A stretch of 45,077 bases of DNA. Source: DASPJQ01 sp035299065. Lineage in GTDB: Bacteria > Bacteroidota > Bacteroidia > Flavobacteriales_D > UBA2798. Numbering within the stretch: position 1 is the first letter of the stretch; each line of letters begins with the position of its first letter. The position numbers were made by a program, and so were the translations under genes. Below, in pieces: positions 16,210-24,718 of the stretch. The notes below the pieces were generated by a model, which did not search any database, was not told the DNA's origin, and saw only the letters and a list, made by a program, of their open reading frames with translations. The stretch is from the NCBI GenBank assembly GCA_035299065.1, contig DATGXI010000041.1, positions 1-45,077 of the forward strand, given 5' to 3'.

Positions 16210-16217
16210 TATATTTG
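16210..16217 (+). promoter_or_regulatory. -7 promoter element TATATTTG
   Basis: Exact TAnnTTTG match 22 nt before the ATG at 16240; it lies inside the extended ORF that begins at 16171, which argues for the later start. Confidence 0.6.
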
Positions 16218-16239
16218 CATTGTTAATTTAATAAAAAAC

Positions 16240-17265
16240 ATGAGCCAAAAAATCAAGTTCGGGGTAATAGGGCAGGGCCATATAGGAAAAAGGCATGCTG
16301 AGATGGTGCGCAGGAACAATGACTGTGAACTGGTGGCCATTTGTGATATTAAGTCAAAAGCCGATTTAGGTGTAACAGGTACCGAACCGTTTTATACCGA
16401 TGTGGCCGAAATGCTTGCCAAACATCCCGAAATTGAGGTTGTGAACATTTGTACACCAAATGGCCTTCATGCCTCACAGGCTCTTTTGGCACTTGAGGCG
16501 TCAAAGCACGTTGTGCTTGAAAAACCAATGGCATTGCGTCTTAATGACTGCGAACAACTTTTATACAAGGCGCTTCACAAACAAAAACAGATATTTTGTG
16601 TAATGCAAAACCGCTTTTCTCCGCCTTCAGAATGGTTAAAAAAAGTGGTTTCTGAAAAAATAATTGGCGATACATACATGGTACAGCTCAACTGTTACTG
16701 GAACCGTGATGAGCGCTATTATAAGCCCGGTAACTGGAAAGGTAATCAGGAACTGGATGGAGGTACATTGTTTACGCAATTTTCACATTTCATTGATATT
16801 TTATACTGGGTTTTTGGTGATATTACCGATATACAGGCCAAATTCAACGATTTTAAACATTCAAACCTTACCCAGTTTGAGGACAGTGGAATGGTAAATT
16901 TCCGTTTTGTAAACGGTGGAATGGGAGCCCTTAATTACAGTACCGCAGTTTGGGACACCAACCTCGAAAGTAGCTTAACAGTTGTTGGAAGCAAAGGCAG
17001 CATTAAAATTGGCGGCCAGTACATGGACAAGGTTGAATATTGCCACATTGAAGGCTATACCATGCCCAACCTGCCTCCTACTAACCCGGCCAATGACTAT
17101 GGCGCTTACAAAGGATCAGCCAACAATCATCATTATGTCATTCAAAATGTGATAGATACACTTAAAGGCAAGTCAACCATTACCACAAATGCCCTGGAGG
17201 GGCTTAAAGTGGTGGACATCATTGAGCGCATTTATTCTTTCCGCAAGGCCGACCGTAAATCCTGA
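16240..17265 (+). CDS. Gfo/Idh/MocA-family oxidoreductase (WbpB/WlbA-like)
   Basis: A 341-residue NAD(P)-dependent sugar oxidoreductase. The Rossmann start is FGVIGQGHIGKRHAEMV, followed by VNICTPNGLHASQ and the conserved EKPMAL; the C-terminal domain contains NRDERYYKPGNWKG and DGGTLFTQFSHFIDILYW, with His and Asp in the usual active-site region. The frame is open from 16171, but the ATG at 16240 starts cleanly at MSQKIKFGVIG downstream of a promoter box. The next gene, 140 nt downstream, is a UDP-sugar 6-dehydrogenase; the pair resembles WbpB and WbpA of P. aeruginosa, so a UDP-GlcNAcA 3-dehydrogenase is the best guess (inference). The aminotransferase and acetyltransferase of that route are not in this window. 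Confidence 0.85.
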   Translation: MSQKIKFGVIGQGHIGKRHAEMVRRNNDCELVAICDIKSKADLGVTGTEPFYTDVAEMLAKHPEIEVVNICTPNGLHASQALLALEASKHVVLEKPMALRLNDCEQLLYKALHKQKQIFCVMQNRFSPPSEWLKKVVSEKIIGDTYMVQLNCYWNRDERYYKPGNWKGNQELDGGTLFTQFSHFIDILYWVFGDITDIQAKFNDFKHSNLTQFEDSGMVNFRFVNGGMGALNYSTAVWDTNLESSLTVVGSKGSIKIGGQYMDKVEYCHIEGYTMPNLPPTNPANDYGAYKGSANNHHYVIQNVIDTLKGKSTITTNALEGLKVVDIIERIYSFRKADRKS

Positions 17266-17307
17266 TACTGTTCCGTGAAAAGCGTGTTTTAAGGGACAAA
17301 AAACCCC

Positions 17308-17335
17308 TTGCGTTTCAATTTCTATTCTATTTTTG
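17308..17335 (+). promoter_or_regulatory. Promoter: TTG (-33) and TATTTTTG (-7)
   Basis: TTG at 17308-17310 and TATTTTTG at 17328-17335 are separated by 17 nt, within the range reported for the Bacteroidota housekeeping sigma factor. The predicted leader to the ATG at 17406 is about 64 nt. Confidence 0.6.
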
Positions 17336-17405
17336 TTGCCCTCAAACGCACAGCGTTCAACCACTCAATAAAAAAAATATAACAGCGTTAATTTAACACA
17401 ACCGC

Positions 17406-18695
17406 ATGATCAAAGAGATTTTAGACAAGAAAGCACCTGTTGCCGTTATTGGATTAGGATATGTTGGCCTTCCTATTGCACTGGCTTTTGCACGCAAAGT
17501 AAAAGTTATTGGTTTTGATATAAACCAGGAACGGGTTGACATGATGAAAAAAGGAATTGATCCGAGCGATGAGTTGACAAAAAAAGATTTTGAGAATTGT
17601 GATATTACGTTTACGGCATCAATAGATGTTCTAAAAAAAGCACGATTTTTTATTGTTGCAGTTCCAACACCCATTGATGAATACAACATGCCTGATCTAA
17701 CTCCGCTTATAAAGGCATCTGAAACGGTTGGTAAATGTTTAAAAAAGGGCGATTATGTTGTATATGAGAGCACCGTTTATCCTGGTTGTACCGAAGAGGA
17801 TTGCATTCCTGTGTTGGAACAATATTCAAAGCTAAAGTTTAAAAAAGATTTCAAAGTTGGTTATTCACCTGAACGCATTAACCCGGGCGATAAAGAACAC
17901 ACCATTACAAAAATTTTAAAAGTTGTATCTGGGTGTGACAAGGAGAGTTTGGATATAATTTCACACGTATACCAAATAATTGTTGAGCCGGGTGTTCATA
18001 AGGCTTCAAGCATAAAAGTAGCCGAGGCAGCAAAAATAATTGAGAATACACAGCGTGACGTAAACATAGCGTTGATGAATGAACTTTCCATCATCTTCAA
18101 CAAAATGAACATTAATACATTCGAGGTGTTGGAAGCAGCTGGTACAAAATGGAATTTTTTAAAATTTTCACCCGGTCTTGTTGGTGGCCACTGTATTGGT
18201 GTTGATCCGTACTACCTGACCTACAAAGCAGGTAAACTGGGTTATCATGCACGCGTAATAAATTCAGGTCGATATGTAAATGACAGCATGGCCCCTTACG
18301 TTGCCAAAAACACCGTAAAAAAAATAATTTCATTTGGTAAAAATCCGGCCACATCAAAAGTATTGGTGATGGGCGCCACGTTTAAGGAAGACGTGAGCGA
18401 TGTGCGCAATTCAAAAGTAGCTGACATCATTAAAGAATTAAAATCATTTTCAGTTAAGGTTGATGTGGTTGACCCGTACGCTGACAGCAAGGAACTGCAG
18501 CATGAATATGGTTTTGGCCTCATAAAAAAAATAACCTCAAAATACGATGCTATAATTGTGGCTGTAAACCATAAGGAGTACGTGAAGCTTGACGAAAAAC
18601 AATTCAAAGCCATGATGAACAAAAACCCATTGCTGGTTGACGTGAAAGGCATTTACCGCGGTAAAATAAAGGATATTTCGTACTGGAGCTTGTAA
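17406..18695 (+). CDS. Nucleotide sugar dehydrogenase (UDP-N-acetylhexosamine 6-dehydrogenase, WbpA/WbpO/TviB type)
   Basis: A 429-residue enzyme oxidising C6 of a UDP-sugar to the uronic acid with 2 NAD+. N-terminal Rossmann motif GLGYVG (16-21), VAVPTPI, ESTVYPGCTEE, YSPERINPGD, the dimerisation helix with KIIENTQRDVNIALMNE, and the active-site GGHCIGVDPYYLT with Cys263. The GVDPYYLT form and ERINPGD are those of the UDP-GlcNAc/GalNAc branch rather than UDP-glucose dehydrogenase. It has its own promoter after the Gfo/Idh gene and a hairpin terminator downstream. With that neighbour it probably supplies an acetamido-uronic acid for surface polysaccharide (inference). Confidence 0.93.
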   Translation: MIKEILDKKAPVAVIGLGYVGLPIALAFARKVKVIGFDINQERVDMMKKGIDPSDELTKKDFENCDITFTASIDVLKKARFFIVAVPTPIDEYNMPDLTPLIKASETVGKCLKKGDYVVYESTVYPGCTEEDCIPVLEQYSKLKFKKDFKVGYSPERINPGDKEHTITKILKVVSGCDKESLDIISHVYQIIVEPGVHKASSIKVAEAAKIIENTQRDVNIALMNELSIIFNKMNINTFEVLEAAGTKWNFLKFSPGLVGGHCIGVDPYYLTYKAGKLGYHARVINSGRYVNDSMAPYVAKNTVKKIISFGKNPATSKVLVMGATFKEDVSDVRNSKVADIIKELKSFSVKVDVVDPYADSKELQHEYGFGLIKKITSKYDAIIVAVNHKEYVKLDEKQFKAMMNKNPLLVDVKGIYRGKIKDISYWSL

Positions 18696-18722
18696 TATAA
18701 TTATTCATTAGTGTTGTCAGGT

Positions 18723-18744
18723 AAACCTATTTGCGAGGTTTTTT
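18723..18744 (+). terminator. Rho-independent terminator after the UDP-sugar dehydrogenase
   Basis: AAACCT (18723-18728) pairs with AGGTTT (18736-18741) around a 7-nt loop, and the stem runs into a T-run (18739-18744). Confidence 0.55.
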
Positions 18745-18761
18745 AGTTTTCTATAACAACT

Positions 18762-19301
18762 TTATTTCATGATTTTTTGAGGAGTTGCAGTTACAAGGCG
18801 TGGGTAATAAAAATCACGAAGCATTGCCATATCAGGACGAAGCCTGTATGTTTGGTTTACTGAATCATATCCAAGAATCATTTTATTAAACTTTCCTTCA
18901 TAAACAGCACTATCAATCCAGCCCGGCTGATCTGTTATAGTGTTGATGCCGTATAAAGTGTTTTTTTTGATAACCAATCCATAAATCATCCATGTGGTAT
19001 CGCCTGGCATGGGTTGACTTAAAAAATACATGTTTTTATAGCGTGACACTTTTCCGCTAAAAACAATGTTTTCTTCCCCGTCAGCAAAAACGGTTATGAC
19101 ATTTCGTTGGCGGTTACTGTATAAGCGAATTTTTGACGCGCTATCGCTATCAAGGCGGAATTCATTTGGATACCGTTTATCCAGACGAACATTGCGTTTT
19201 TTAGCAGGGGCATTAAAAGAGCAAGAAAGTTCATTCAGGCTTTCACATGAGATGAGAAATATACAGAAACCTATAGTATAAATGAAAGTAGTTAGTTTCA
19301 T
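18762..19301 (-). CDS. Putative lipoprotein, 179 residues
   Basis: Not recognised beyond its export signal. The N-terminus MKLTTFIYTIGFCIFLISC ends in a lipobox-like LISC with Cys19 as the predicted lipidation site. The mature part is a small beta-rich domain with FRLDSDSASKIRLYSNRQRN, MYFLSQPMPGDTTWMIYGL and a C-terminal YPRLVTATPQKIMK. It is convergent with the dehydrogenase at 17406 and isolated from the protease gene at 19497 by a strong hairpin. Confidence 0.72.
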   Translation of the reverse strand: MKLTTFIYTIGFCIFLISCESLNELSCSFNAPAKKRNVRLDKRYPNEFRLDSDSASKIRLYSNRQRNVITVFADGEENIVFSGKVSRYKNMYFLSQPMPGDTTWMIYGLVIKKNTLYGINTITDQPGWIDSAVYEGKFNKMILGYDSVNQTYRLRPDMAMLRDFYYPRLVTATPQKIMK

Positions 19302-19448
19302 GTTTTTAATTTATTCAAAGTTCGTGTAAACAGAGCCCCGGAAAAAAGACGCTGTATAAAAATGATCTCAAAATAATTGGTCAGTAACAATCAACAATGG
19401 TAAAACCTGCTATAAAATCCCTGAAAAACTGATTTTATATGGAAGAAA

Positions 19449-19475
19449 AAAAGCCGGATGCTAAATCCGGCTTTT
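19449..19475. terminator. Strong hairpin terminator after the M43 protease gene
   Basis: AAAAGCCGGAT (19449-19459) and ATCCGGCTTTT (19465-19475) are perfectly complementary over 11 bp with a 5-nt loop. On the minus strand the stem is followed by a T-rich stretch, 20 nt after the stop codon at 19497. Being symmetrical it could also act on plus-strand transcription. Confidence 0.85.
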
Positions 19476-19496
19476 CATAAAAACTACGTTTATTTT

Positions 19497-21665
19497 TTAC
19501 TCAACAACGATCTTTTGTGTACGGGTAATACCGTTACTATTTATCGTTACAAAATAAATTCCTTTTGAATGCAATTGCGCTGTATTAATGGTGGCTTTAT
19601 TTTCACCCGCAAGTTTTGGGCCTTTATCAACGGTCATTACTCGTTTTCCTAACACATCACTTACATAAATCTCAATGTTTTGCGCTATTGGTAAACCATA
19701 TGAAATGGTTGCCATGTCAGTTGCCGGGTTAGGATAAACTGTAAAGTCAACACCGTTTGGCAAAATATCATTGGTACCAACTGTAATTTCAAGGTTAATA
19801 TCATCCACATAAATATTATTTCCATAGTCACTTTCAAATTCAATACGGAACCTGAATCCTTCAGTATAAAAAGTGGCAGGCACGCTGGTTACATCAAACA
19901 ATTGCCAGTCACTGGCAACAGGACTATTGTAAGGTGTGGTTTGCGTTGCGCTTGAAATAGCCGAGCCATTTACCTGTTTACGCACGCTCCAGCTTAGTCC
20001 GCAGTTATTGGTAACCGACAGTTTTAACTTTTCAAGATCGCTGCTTGTACGCATTTTGTAGGCGTATTTGAACGATATGTGAATGGAAGTAGCGCCTGAC
20101 ATGTTGTAGGTTTCTGACAGGAAATGATCTTTCGCATCCTCGTTGTTAAATGTAAAATTATCCAGCTTAATGCATTTTGTTCCCGATGAACCAAAGCCTG
20201 TTTGCAGCTGCCATTGTTGCTGCCCGTCACTGTTGTAAATAAACCAGTCGGCATTTGGAATGGAAGTGATGCCTTCAAAGTCTTCATAGTCAAAAGGCCA
20301 GTCGCCAACCGGGTCAAGCACGGTAATATATTGGGTTTTTGCTTCGGTTAAGGTTGAGGTTCCGTCACCAGCATCAAGTGTTACAGTGTACTGGCCGGGA
20401 GTGTTAAATGTCACCATTGGGTTTTGCGATGTTGAACCTGGTGCTCCTCCACCAAAGTTCCAGCTCCAGTTGGTTGCACCATGGTAGGTCAAATCACTAA
20501 ACTGAACTGAATCACCTGCACAAATAACGGTTGCATCTGATGTAAAATTAGCATCGCATAAAATATCTGTGCCGTTAGTGCCTGTTGCAGCCAGGTTAGC
20601 CGCTTTCCATAAGTTATTGCGCCCGCATAGCGATGAGTTGGCAGCGGCATGTACGCGTGCTTTTTGCCCCTCAGTAAACATTCGGCTGCAATAGGAATAC
20701 TCCATGTAATTTTGAACGTTGTCAGCAGGTGAGCCGCACGATGCACCTGATAAATTACAACTGGTCCAGCCTATGGTATTGGGTGTGTCGGTTACACCAT
20801 CATCAACAGTGCAATTATCATCACCATCGCAGGGAGGTGACATCATAGTACCATCACAACCCGGGTTATTGGTTGGTCCCCAGCAATGCATTAAATTAAA
20901 CCAGTGGCCAATTTCATGGGTTAAACAACGTGAATGCGACTCGGTGCTGGTTCCTATTGAACCAACATAATTGTGCAGCACCCAAATACCATCGTATTTT
21001 GATGAGCCAAATGAAGCACCAAGTGGTGTGTTGGTATAGCCTGCTGCACCCTGCGCATAACGCACCACCCAAATATTTAAATACATGTTGCGCGGGTAAT
21101 GGTTAGCTGTTGTACTGCTGCTGCCGTTTAATTGCATGTTAACTGCGTTTACGGTGCTGTTATCGCCAACATCGGTAGTTGCCGAGTAGTGGCGTGTGAT
21201 ACCGCTTACACAGTTACCAAGCGCATCTTTTTGCGCCAGGCGAAATTCAAATTCCATATTGGCAATAAGCGGCTTGAATGCCGGAATAACATCTGTTGTG
21301 TCGGCATTCAGCTTATTAAAATTAATGTTCAGGTTTTTAATCTCATCGTGAATTTGTGCATCACTTATGTTTTCAACTCCACCCAAATGCACTACGTGAA
21401 ACACTACCGGTATAACATAAACCGCGCGGCCATGTTCAGCTTTTTTTATTTCAAAATTATTTACGAAATCGCGCGTGTATGCTTCGTATTCGTTAAAAGC
21501 CGGGTTGTTGTGCGGATCAAGACCGTTTTTTTTACAATACTCAACGTAGTTTTTGTTATTCAAACATGTTAAGTGGTCATCGTTTGCTACGTTTCCTAAG
21601 AATTGTGATTTTGCACTAAAAGTGGCAAGGGCGGCAAACCCAAATGCTGCAATTAATTTTTTCAT
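19497..21665 (-). CDS. Secreted M43 (pappalysin-type) metalloprotease with PKD and T9SS sorting domains
   Basis: A 722-residue secreted zinc protease. Order: signal peptide (1-20, TFSAKSQ); propeptide-like region; M43 catalytic domain (about 80-350) with the zinc motif HEIGHWFNLMH (H250, E251, H254, H260) and a Cys-rich CDGDDNCTVDDGVTDTP segment; a PKD domain (about 375-450, SVQFSDLTYHGATNWSWNFGGG); a beta-sandwich region resembling MAM or carbohydrate-binding folds (about 470-620); and a C-terminal sorting domain beginning DFTVYPNPATD and ending GIYFVTINSNGITRTQKIVVE. The open frame reaches a GTG nine nt upstream; the ATG at 21665 gives MKKLIAAFGF and is preferred. Probably degrades extracellular protein for nutrition. 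Confidence 0.95.
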   Translation of the reverse strand: MKKLIAAFGFAALATFSAKSQFLGNVANDDHLTCLNNKNYVEYCKKNGLDPHNNPAFNEYEAYTRDFVNNFEIKKAEHGRAVYVIPVVFHVVHLGGVENISDAQIHDEIKNLNINFNKLNADTTDVIPAFKPLIANMEFEFRLAQKDALGNCVSGITRHYSATTDVGDNSTVNAVNMQLNGSSSTTANHYPRNMYLNIWVVRYAQGAAGYTNTPLGASFGSSKYDGIWVLHNYVGSIGTSTESHSRCLTHEIGHWFNLMHCWGPTNNPGCDGTMMSPPCDGDDNCTVDDGVTDTPNTIGWTSCNLSGASCGSPADNVQNYMEYSYCSRMFTEGQKARVHAAANSSLCGRNNLWKAANLAATGTNGTDILCDANFTSDATVICAGDSVQFSDLTYHGATNWSWNFGGGAPGSTSQNPMVTFNTPGQYTVTLDAGDGTSTLTEAKTQYITVLDPVGDWPFDYEDFEGITSIPNADWFIYNSDGQQQWQLQTGFGSSGTKCIKLDNFTFNNEDAKDHFLSETYNMSGATSIHISFKYAYKMRTSSDLEKLKLSVTNNCGLSWSVRKQVNGSAISSATQTTPYNSPVASDWQLFDVTSVPATFYTEGFRFRIEFESDYGNNIYVDDINLEITVGTNDILPNGVDFTVYPNPATDMATISYGLPIAQNIEIYVSDVLGKRVMTVDKGPKLAGENKATINTAQLHSKGIYFVTINSNGITRTQKIVVE

Positions 21666-21767
21666 GTAATTCACCTGTTTGCCCTAAAATTAACGAATTT
21701 GTACCGCACGGCCTTACCGTTTATCATAAATAACAGGGTGGGTCAGGCACGAGTAGGGTTACAAGAA

Positions 21768-22466
21768 TTAAAAAAGGAAGAGCATGGATACGTGGCCACC
21801 AAGCAACCTGGCACGACTGCTAAGGCTTTGGCCGTGTTCGTCATATAATTCAATAAAATACTCGAATTCAGCCATTTCAATAAAAGGTGAGAAAGCACCA
21901 TCAAAAACCGTTTGCACCACAATACGTTTCCCAAAATGTAAGTCATACCCAATTCCTGCTCCAAGAAAAAGACCAACATTGTCTGCATGCACATCCAGTT
22001 GATCAGGATCCCAAACCTTATTACCATTAAGGGTTAATGTTTTCATTTGATAAACACCCCTGAAACTTAATTGCAGCACAATGGGATTAACGGCCGTTTG
22101 GCGCATGCCTTTAATCATTTTCATGGGGTACCAGCTGGCATAAAGTCCAGCACCCGGTAATTGAACTTTTAAACGCAGGTCACCGTTTTGTTTGGATGCC
22201 GACTGCATATACCCGTAACTAAAATGCAATTGGGCGTATAGGTAATCTTTTACTTTTCGTTCGTAAAAAATACTGGCAACAGGTGTACCGGTAAAAAAAG
22301 GTTGGGGCGATGTAACTGTGTCACCCGAATTATAAAAACCAAGAAAATCATTCCATGCGGGGGCTTTAAAACTGTAATAACCTGCGCTTAATCCAATGGC
22401 ATTTTTTTGAGCATGGCTTAAGCTACCCAAACAAATAAAAACAATTAGTAGAAAAAGATTTTTCAA
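21768..22466 (-). CDS. Outer-membrane beta-barrel-like protein, 232 residues
   Basis: Exported protein with a signal peptide (KNLFLLIVFICLGSLSHAQ) and alternating strands ending in aromatic residues, such as AIGLSAGYYSF, YLYAQLHFSYGYM, LQLSFRGVYQM, GLFLGAGIGYDLHFG and a terminal HVSMLFLF, as expected for a small outer-membrane barrel. The start is TTG, one nt after the stop of the gene at 22468, indicating translational coupling. No family-level function is evident. Confidence 0.72.
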   Translation of the reverse strand: MKNLFLLIVFICLGSLSHAQKNAIGLSAGYYSFKAPAWNDFLGFYNSGDTVTSPQPFFTGTPVASIFYERKVKDYLYAQLHFSYGYMQSASKQNGDLRLKVQLPGAGLYASWYPMKMIKGMRQTAVNPIVLQLSFRGVYQMKTLTLNGNKVWDPDQLDVHADNVGLFLGAGIGYDLHFGKRIVVQTVFDGAFSPFIEMAEFEYFIELYDEHGQSLSSRARLLGGHVSMLFLF

Positions 22467-22467
22467 T

Positions 22468-22872
22468 TTATATGTTGTGAAGTTCCCTGGTTAGATCGTC
22501 ACCCGAAATAGTGCTTATGAATTTATCCCACTCATGGGGTTTGGCCATGAGCTTGCCAATGCGCACCTTGCGTAATTTACCTTGTGTGTTTACAAATACT
22601 TTTCCATCAATAACCTGGAAATCGGCATACGAACCAAATGTGAAGCGTTTTATTTCCATTCCAAATAAGTTAAACAACACAATTTCATTTGAACGCAATT
22701 CAAAATAGGGTTGCACCAGGTACATGATGCCCACAAGAATAATAATTGCGCTTAAAAGAAGTTGTATGGGATTTCCAAAACCAACACTCATTAACCAAAA
22801 GTTACACAAAAGCATAACAGTTCCACCAATTGTAAAACCAATTCCCCAACCTTGTTTAAAATGTACTTTCAT
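22468..22872 (-). CDS. Small two-helix membrane protein with PH-like tail
   Basis: A 134-residue protein. Two membrane segments (about 10-31 and 37-55: IGFTIGGTVMLLCNFWLMSV and IQLLLSAIIILVGIMYLV) are followed by a ~75-residue soluble domain (NEIVLFNLFGMEIKRFTFG, GKVFVNTQGKLRKVRIGKL) with PH-like strand rhythm. The frame extends upstream to 22998, but the ATG at 22872 follows a perfect TAATTTTG box by 21 nt and begins MKVHFKQGW; the longer version has no fitting signal. It is co-transcribed with the barrel-like protein at 21768. Unknown function; same topology as the protein at 5805. Confidence 0.7.
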   Translation of the reverse strand: MKVHFKQGWGIGFTIGGTVMLLCNFWLMSVGFGNPIQLLLSAIIILVGIMYLVQPYFELRSNEIVLFNLFGMEIKRFTFGSYADFQVIDGKVFVNTQGKLRKVRIGKLMAKPHEWDKFISTISGDDLTRELHNI

Positions 22873-22893
22873 GGTGCTATATGTTGAACTGAC

Positions 22894-22901
22894 CAAAATT
22901 A
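22894..22901 (-). promoter_or_regulatory. -7 promoter element TAATTTTG
   Basis: Exact TAnnTTTG match on the minus strand, 21 nt before the ATG at 22872; decides the start of that gene. Confidence 0.55.
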
Positions 22902-23120
22902 ACCAAATACAGGTTTGCCGGTGAATAAAGTTAAAACTCTGTAAATACTTTAACAAAACACTGGTTTCCACCCAAGGCCAGCGTTGAAATTTTAACACCG
23001 GAACAACTTCTTCATGAATAAATTTTTTTCCTGTAACCTTTTAAAATAACTGGCGTTCTATTAATTTAAAAAAAATCGCTGCGCATGATATAAAACTTTA
23101 CCTCATTTATTTTTAGAATT

Positions 23121-23738
23121 ATGGTTGGTAAAGGGTTCATGTGTTTCATCATTTTTGGAACAATAGTTGTAAACGGATTCTCTAATGAGAATTCAGTAAA
23201 GCTTATTCAAACTACGTATAGTAAAAAAGCGGTCAGGCTGGTGCTTAAAAATGTGGGTAAAAAGGTTGGGAGTGGTACCAGCCTGTCGCTTTTAACGCTG
23301 TACGAAAAAAAATCAAAAGCAAAAACAGGGCTCAAATTTTCATTGAGTAAAAAAGCGCTCCCTTATATTGCGGTGGGCGATGAGTTGTATTTCAGTGGCA
23401 CATATAAAAACAACAATGTAACCAATACCGTTGAAAATGTGAACAGTTATGCAGGCCCTATGCGTTATGCCATTGTGGTTGGATTAAAGGATGATAATAC
23501 CCTTGTTATTGCCAGCCAGAATATGAAATCGGGTGATCCGTCAAAAGCATACCTGAACATTTCTGAATTGAAGGTTGACGATGCCTCGCGCTTTGAAAAC
23601 ATTAATGTGTATGGACTTATGCCAAAAAATAAACGCATAAAACCTGAAAAGGTGCTGAAAGATGCGGGTGATAAGGTGTATGAAATATCCACGGCAAACG
23701 AGGCGCGGGCTAGTGCCGATGTGCCGTGTGACCGTTAA
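23121..23738 (+). CDS. Exported hypothetical protein, 205 residues
   Basis: Not recognised. An N-terminal hydrophobic stretch (GFMCFIIFGTIVVNGFS) looks like a signal peptide. The mature protein is basic, with KKAVRLVLKNVGKKVGSG, a beta segment ALPYIAVGDELYFSGTY and RYAIVVGLKDDNTLVIASQNM, and ends ARASADVPCDR with a lone Cys near the C-terminus. The ATG at 23121 is 15 nt or less after a near-consensus -7 box (TATTTTTA). The next gene, 78 nt downstream, is an unrelated membrane protein. Confidence 0.65.
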   Translation: MVGKGFMCFIIFGTIVVNGFSNENSVKLIQTTYSKKAVRLVLKNVGKKVGSGTSLSLLTLYEKKSKAKTGLKFSLSKKALPYIAVGDELYFSGTYKNNNVTNTVENVNSYAGPMRYAIVVGLKDDNTLVIASQNMKSGDPSKAYLNISELKVDDASRFENINVYGLMPKNKRIKPEKVLKDAGDKVYEISTANEARASADVPCDR

Positions 23739-23816
23739 ATAAGGTATTTACACAAGAAAAAACATGTTCGGTAAGCAAAAAAGCAATTACTTTGCCTTAA
23801 CTGATTTCACCGCATA

Positions 23817-24569
23817 GTGCTTTTAGACGAACCACAAAAACAGAAACAAAAACTTGTTGTTACCGGGAATAATCGCCTGTTGCGTGGAAGCATTTTTGCG
23901 CTTATAACCCTTGTTTGGTTTTTATTTGTATTCTCATTTATTGACATGAACTGGGCCAGGTTCACACCTGTTGCTCCTTTTTCAGATGCAAAAAGCAAGG
24001 ATGGATATATTTTCTACTTCATTTGTTTTTCTTTTTTTATCAGTTCACTTATTTTCTCGTTTATTTTTTACAAAAAAAACATGCAACCAACCGATTTGCT
24101 CATGCGCTTTGCGGCCATCATCATGTTTTTTATAGTCATATTTTTGTTTTTTAGTGTTATATGGTACTCACTGTACCAGCATGGCGAAATCTTTATTGGC
24201 GGACTTTCCTTTATAAAAACACCCGGCTTTGTTTTTGATGCAATAAATGTTTTTATAACCTACTTACTGTTTTATTTATTGTTTTACGCCATTATTTTGG
24301 TGTTTGGCACTGTGTTTTTCAACGGTAATTTTGGTACAGGTGGATTCATTCTTTGTTTTTTCATTGCAGCTATTTTTCATGTTTCACTGTATTTAATAAT
24401 GGACCTTGAGCCAAAACTGCAGCACACGCGTTTTCCTGTCATGGATTTTATCATGACCTTGTTTTTTACGCTTTCAACATTTGGAATAGGTGTTATTTCA
24501 GGCGATGAGGTAAAGCCCCGTAAAAAACTGAGGTCGGTTTCAGCAATGGAGAATTTGCATAGGTATTGA
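23817..24569 (+). CDS. Polytopic membrane protein, unknown function, 250 residues
   Basis: About six membrane segments, extremely rich in Phe, Ile and Leu: GSIFALITLVWFLFVFSFI, FICFSFFISSLIFSFIFY, AAIIMFFIVIFLFFSVIWY, YLLFYLLFYAIILVFG, GGFILCFFIAAIFHVSLYL and FIMTLFFTLSTFGIGVI. Both ends are cytoplasmic and basic (QKQKQKLVV; KPRKKLRSVS). The start is a GTG because the next ATG lies inside the second predicted segment; an imperfect -7 box (TTACTTTG) is at 23787-23794. No family recognised. Confidence 0.68.
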   Translation: MLLDEPQKQKQKLVVTGNNRLLRGSIFALITLVWFLFVFSFIDMNWARFTPVAPFSDAKSKDGYIFYFICFSFFISSLIFSFIFYKKNMQPTDLLMRFAAIIMFFIVIFLFFSVIWYSLYQHGEIFIGGLSFIKTPGFVFDAINVFITYLLFYLLFYAIILVFGTVFFNGNFGTGGFILCFFIAAIFHVSLYLIMDLEPKLQHTRFPVMDFIMTLFFTLSTFGIGVISGDEVKPRKKLRSVSAMENLHRY

Positions 24570-24673
24570 TCGGGAAAACAGGAGACGTTAACGGTCAAAT
24601 AGCTGGTCAGTTTTATCAATATTCGATATGATGTAGTTCAAGGAAAAACGTAATGATTTAGAAAGTCATTTTT

Positions 24674-24703
24674 AATCATGATGATCAGCGTCATCAGCGT
24701 TCT
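24674..24703. repeat. Short repeat stretch with ATCAGCGT units
   Basis: Two adjacent 9-nt units, ATCAGCGTC and ATCAGCGTT (24684-24701), follow AATCATGATG. No inverted partner is seen nearby. It resembles a half-copy of a dispersed intergenic repeat, just downstream of the ROK kinase stop codon. Confidence 0.4.
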
Positions 24704-24718
24704 AAAAATAAAGGGTGA

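Noticed and set aside
16171..16239. N-terminal extension of the Gfo/Idh protein
   Set aside because: The extension contains the promoter box and would add a hydrophobic Cys-rich segment not expected in this cytosolic enzyme.
17291..17309. Hairpin AAGGG/CCCTT as terminator of the Gfo/Idh gene
   Set aside because: The stem has only five pairs, no T-run follows, and it overlaps the -33 element of the next gene.
21132..21572. Plus-strand ORF of 146 codons opposite the M43 protease
   Set aside because: Cys/Val/Phe-rich antisense shadow with no promoter or homology features.
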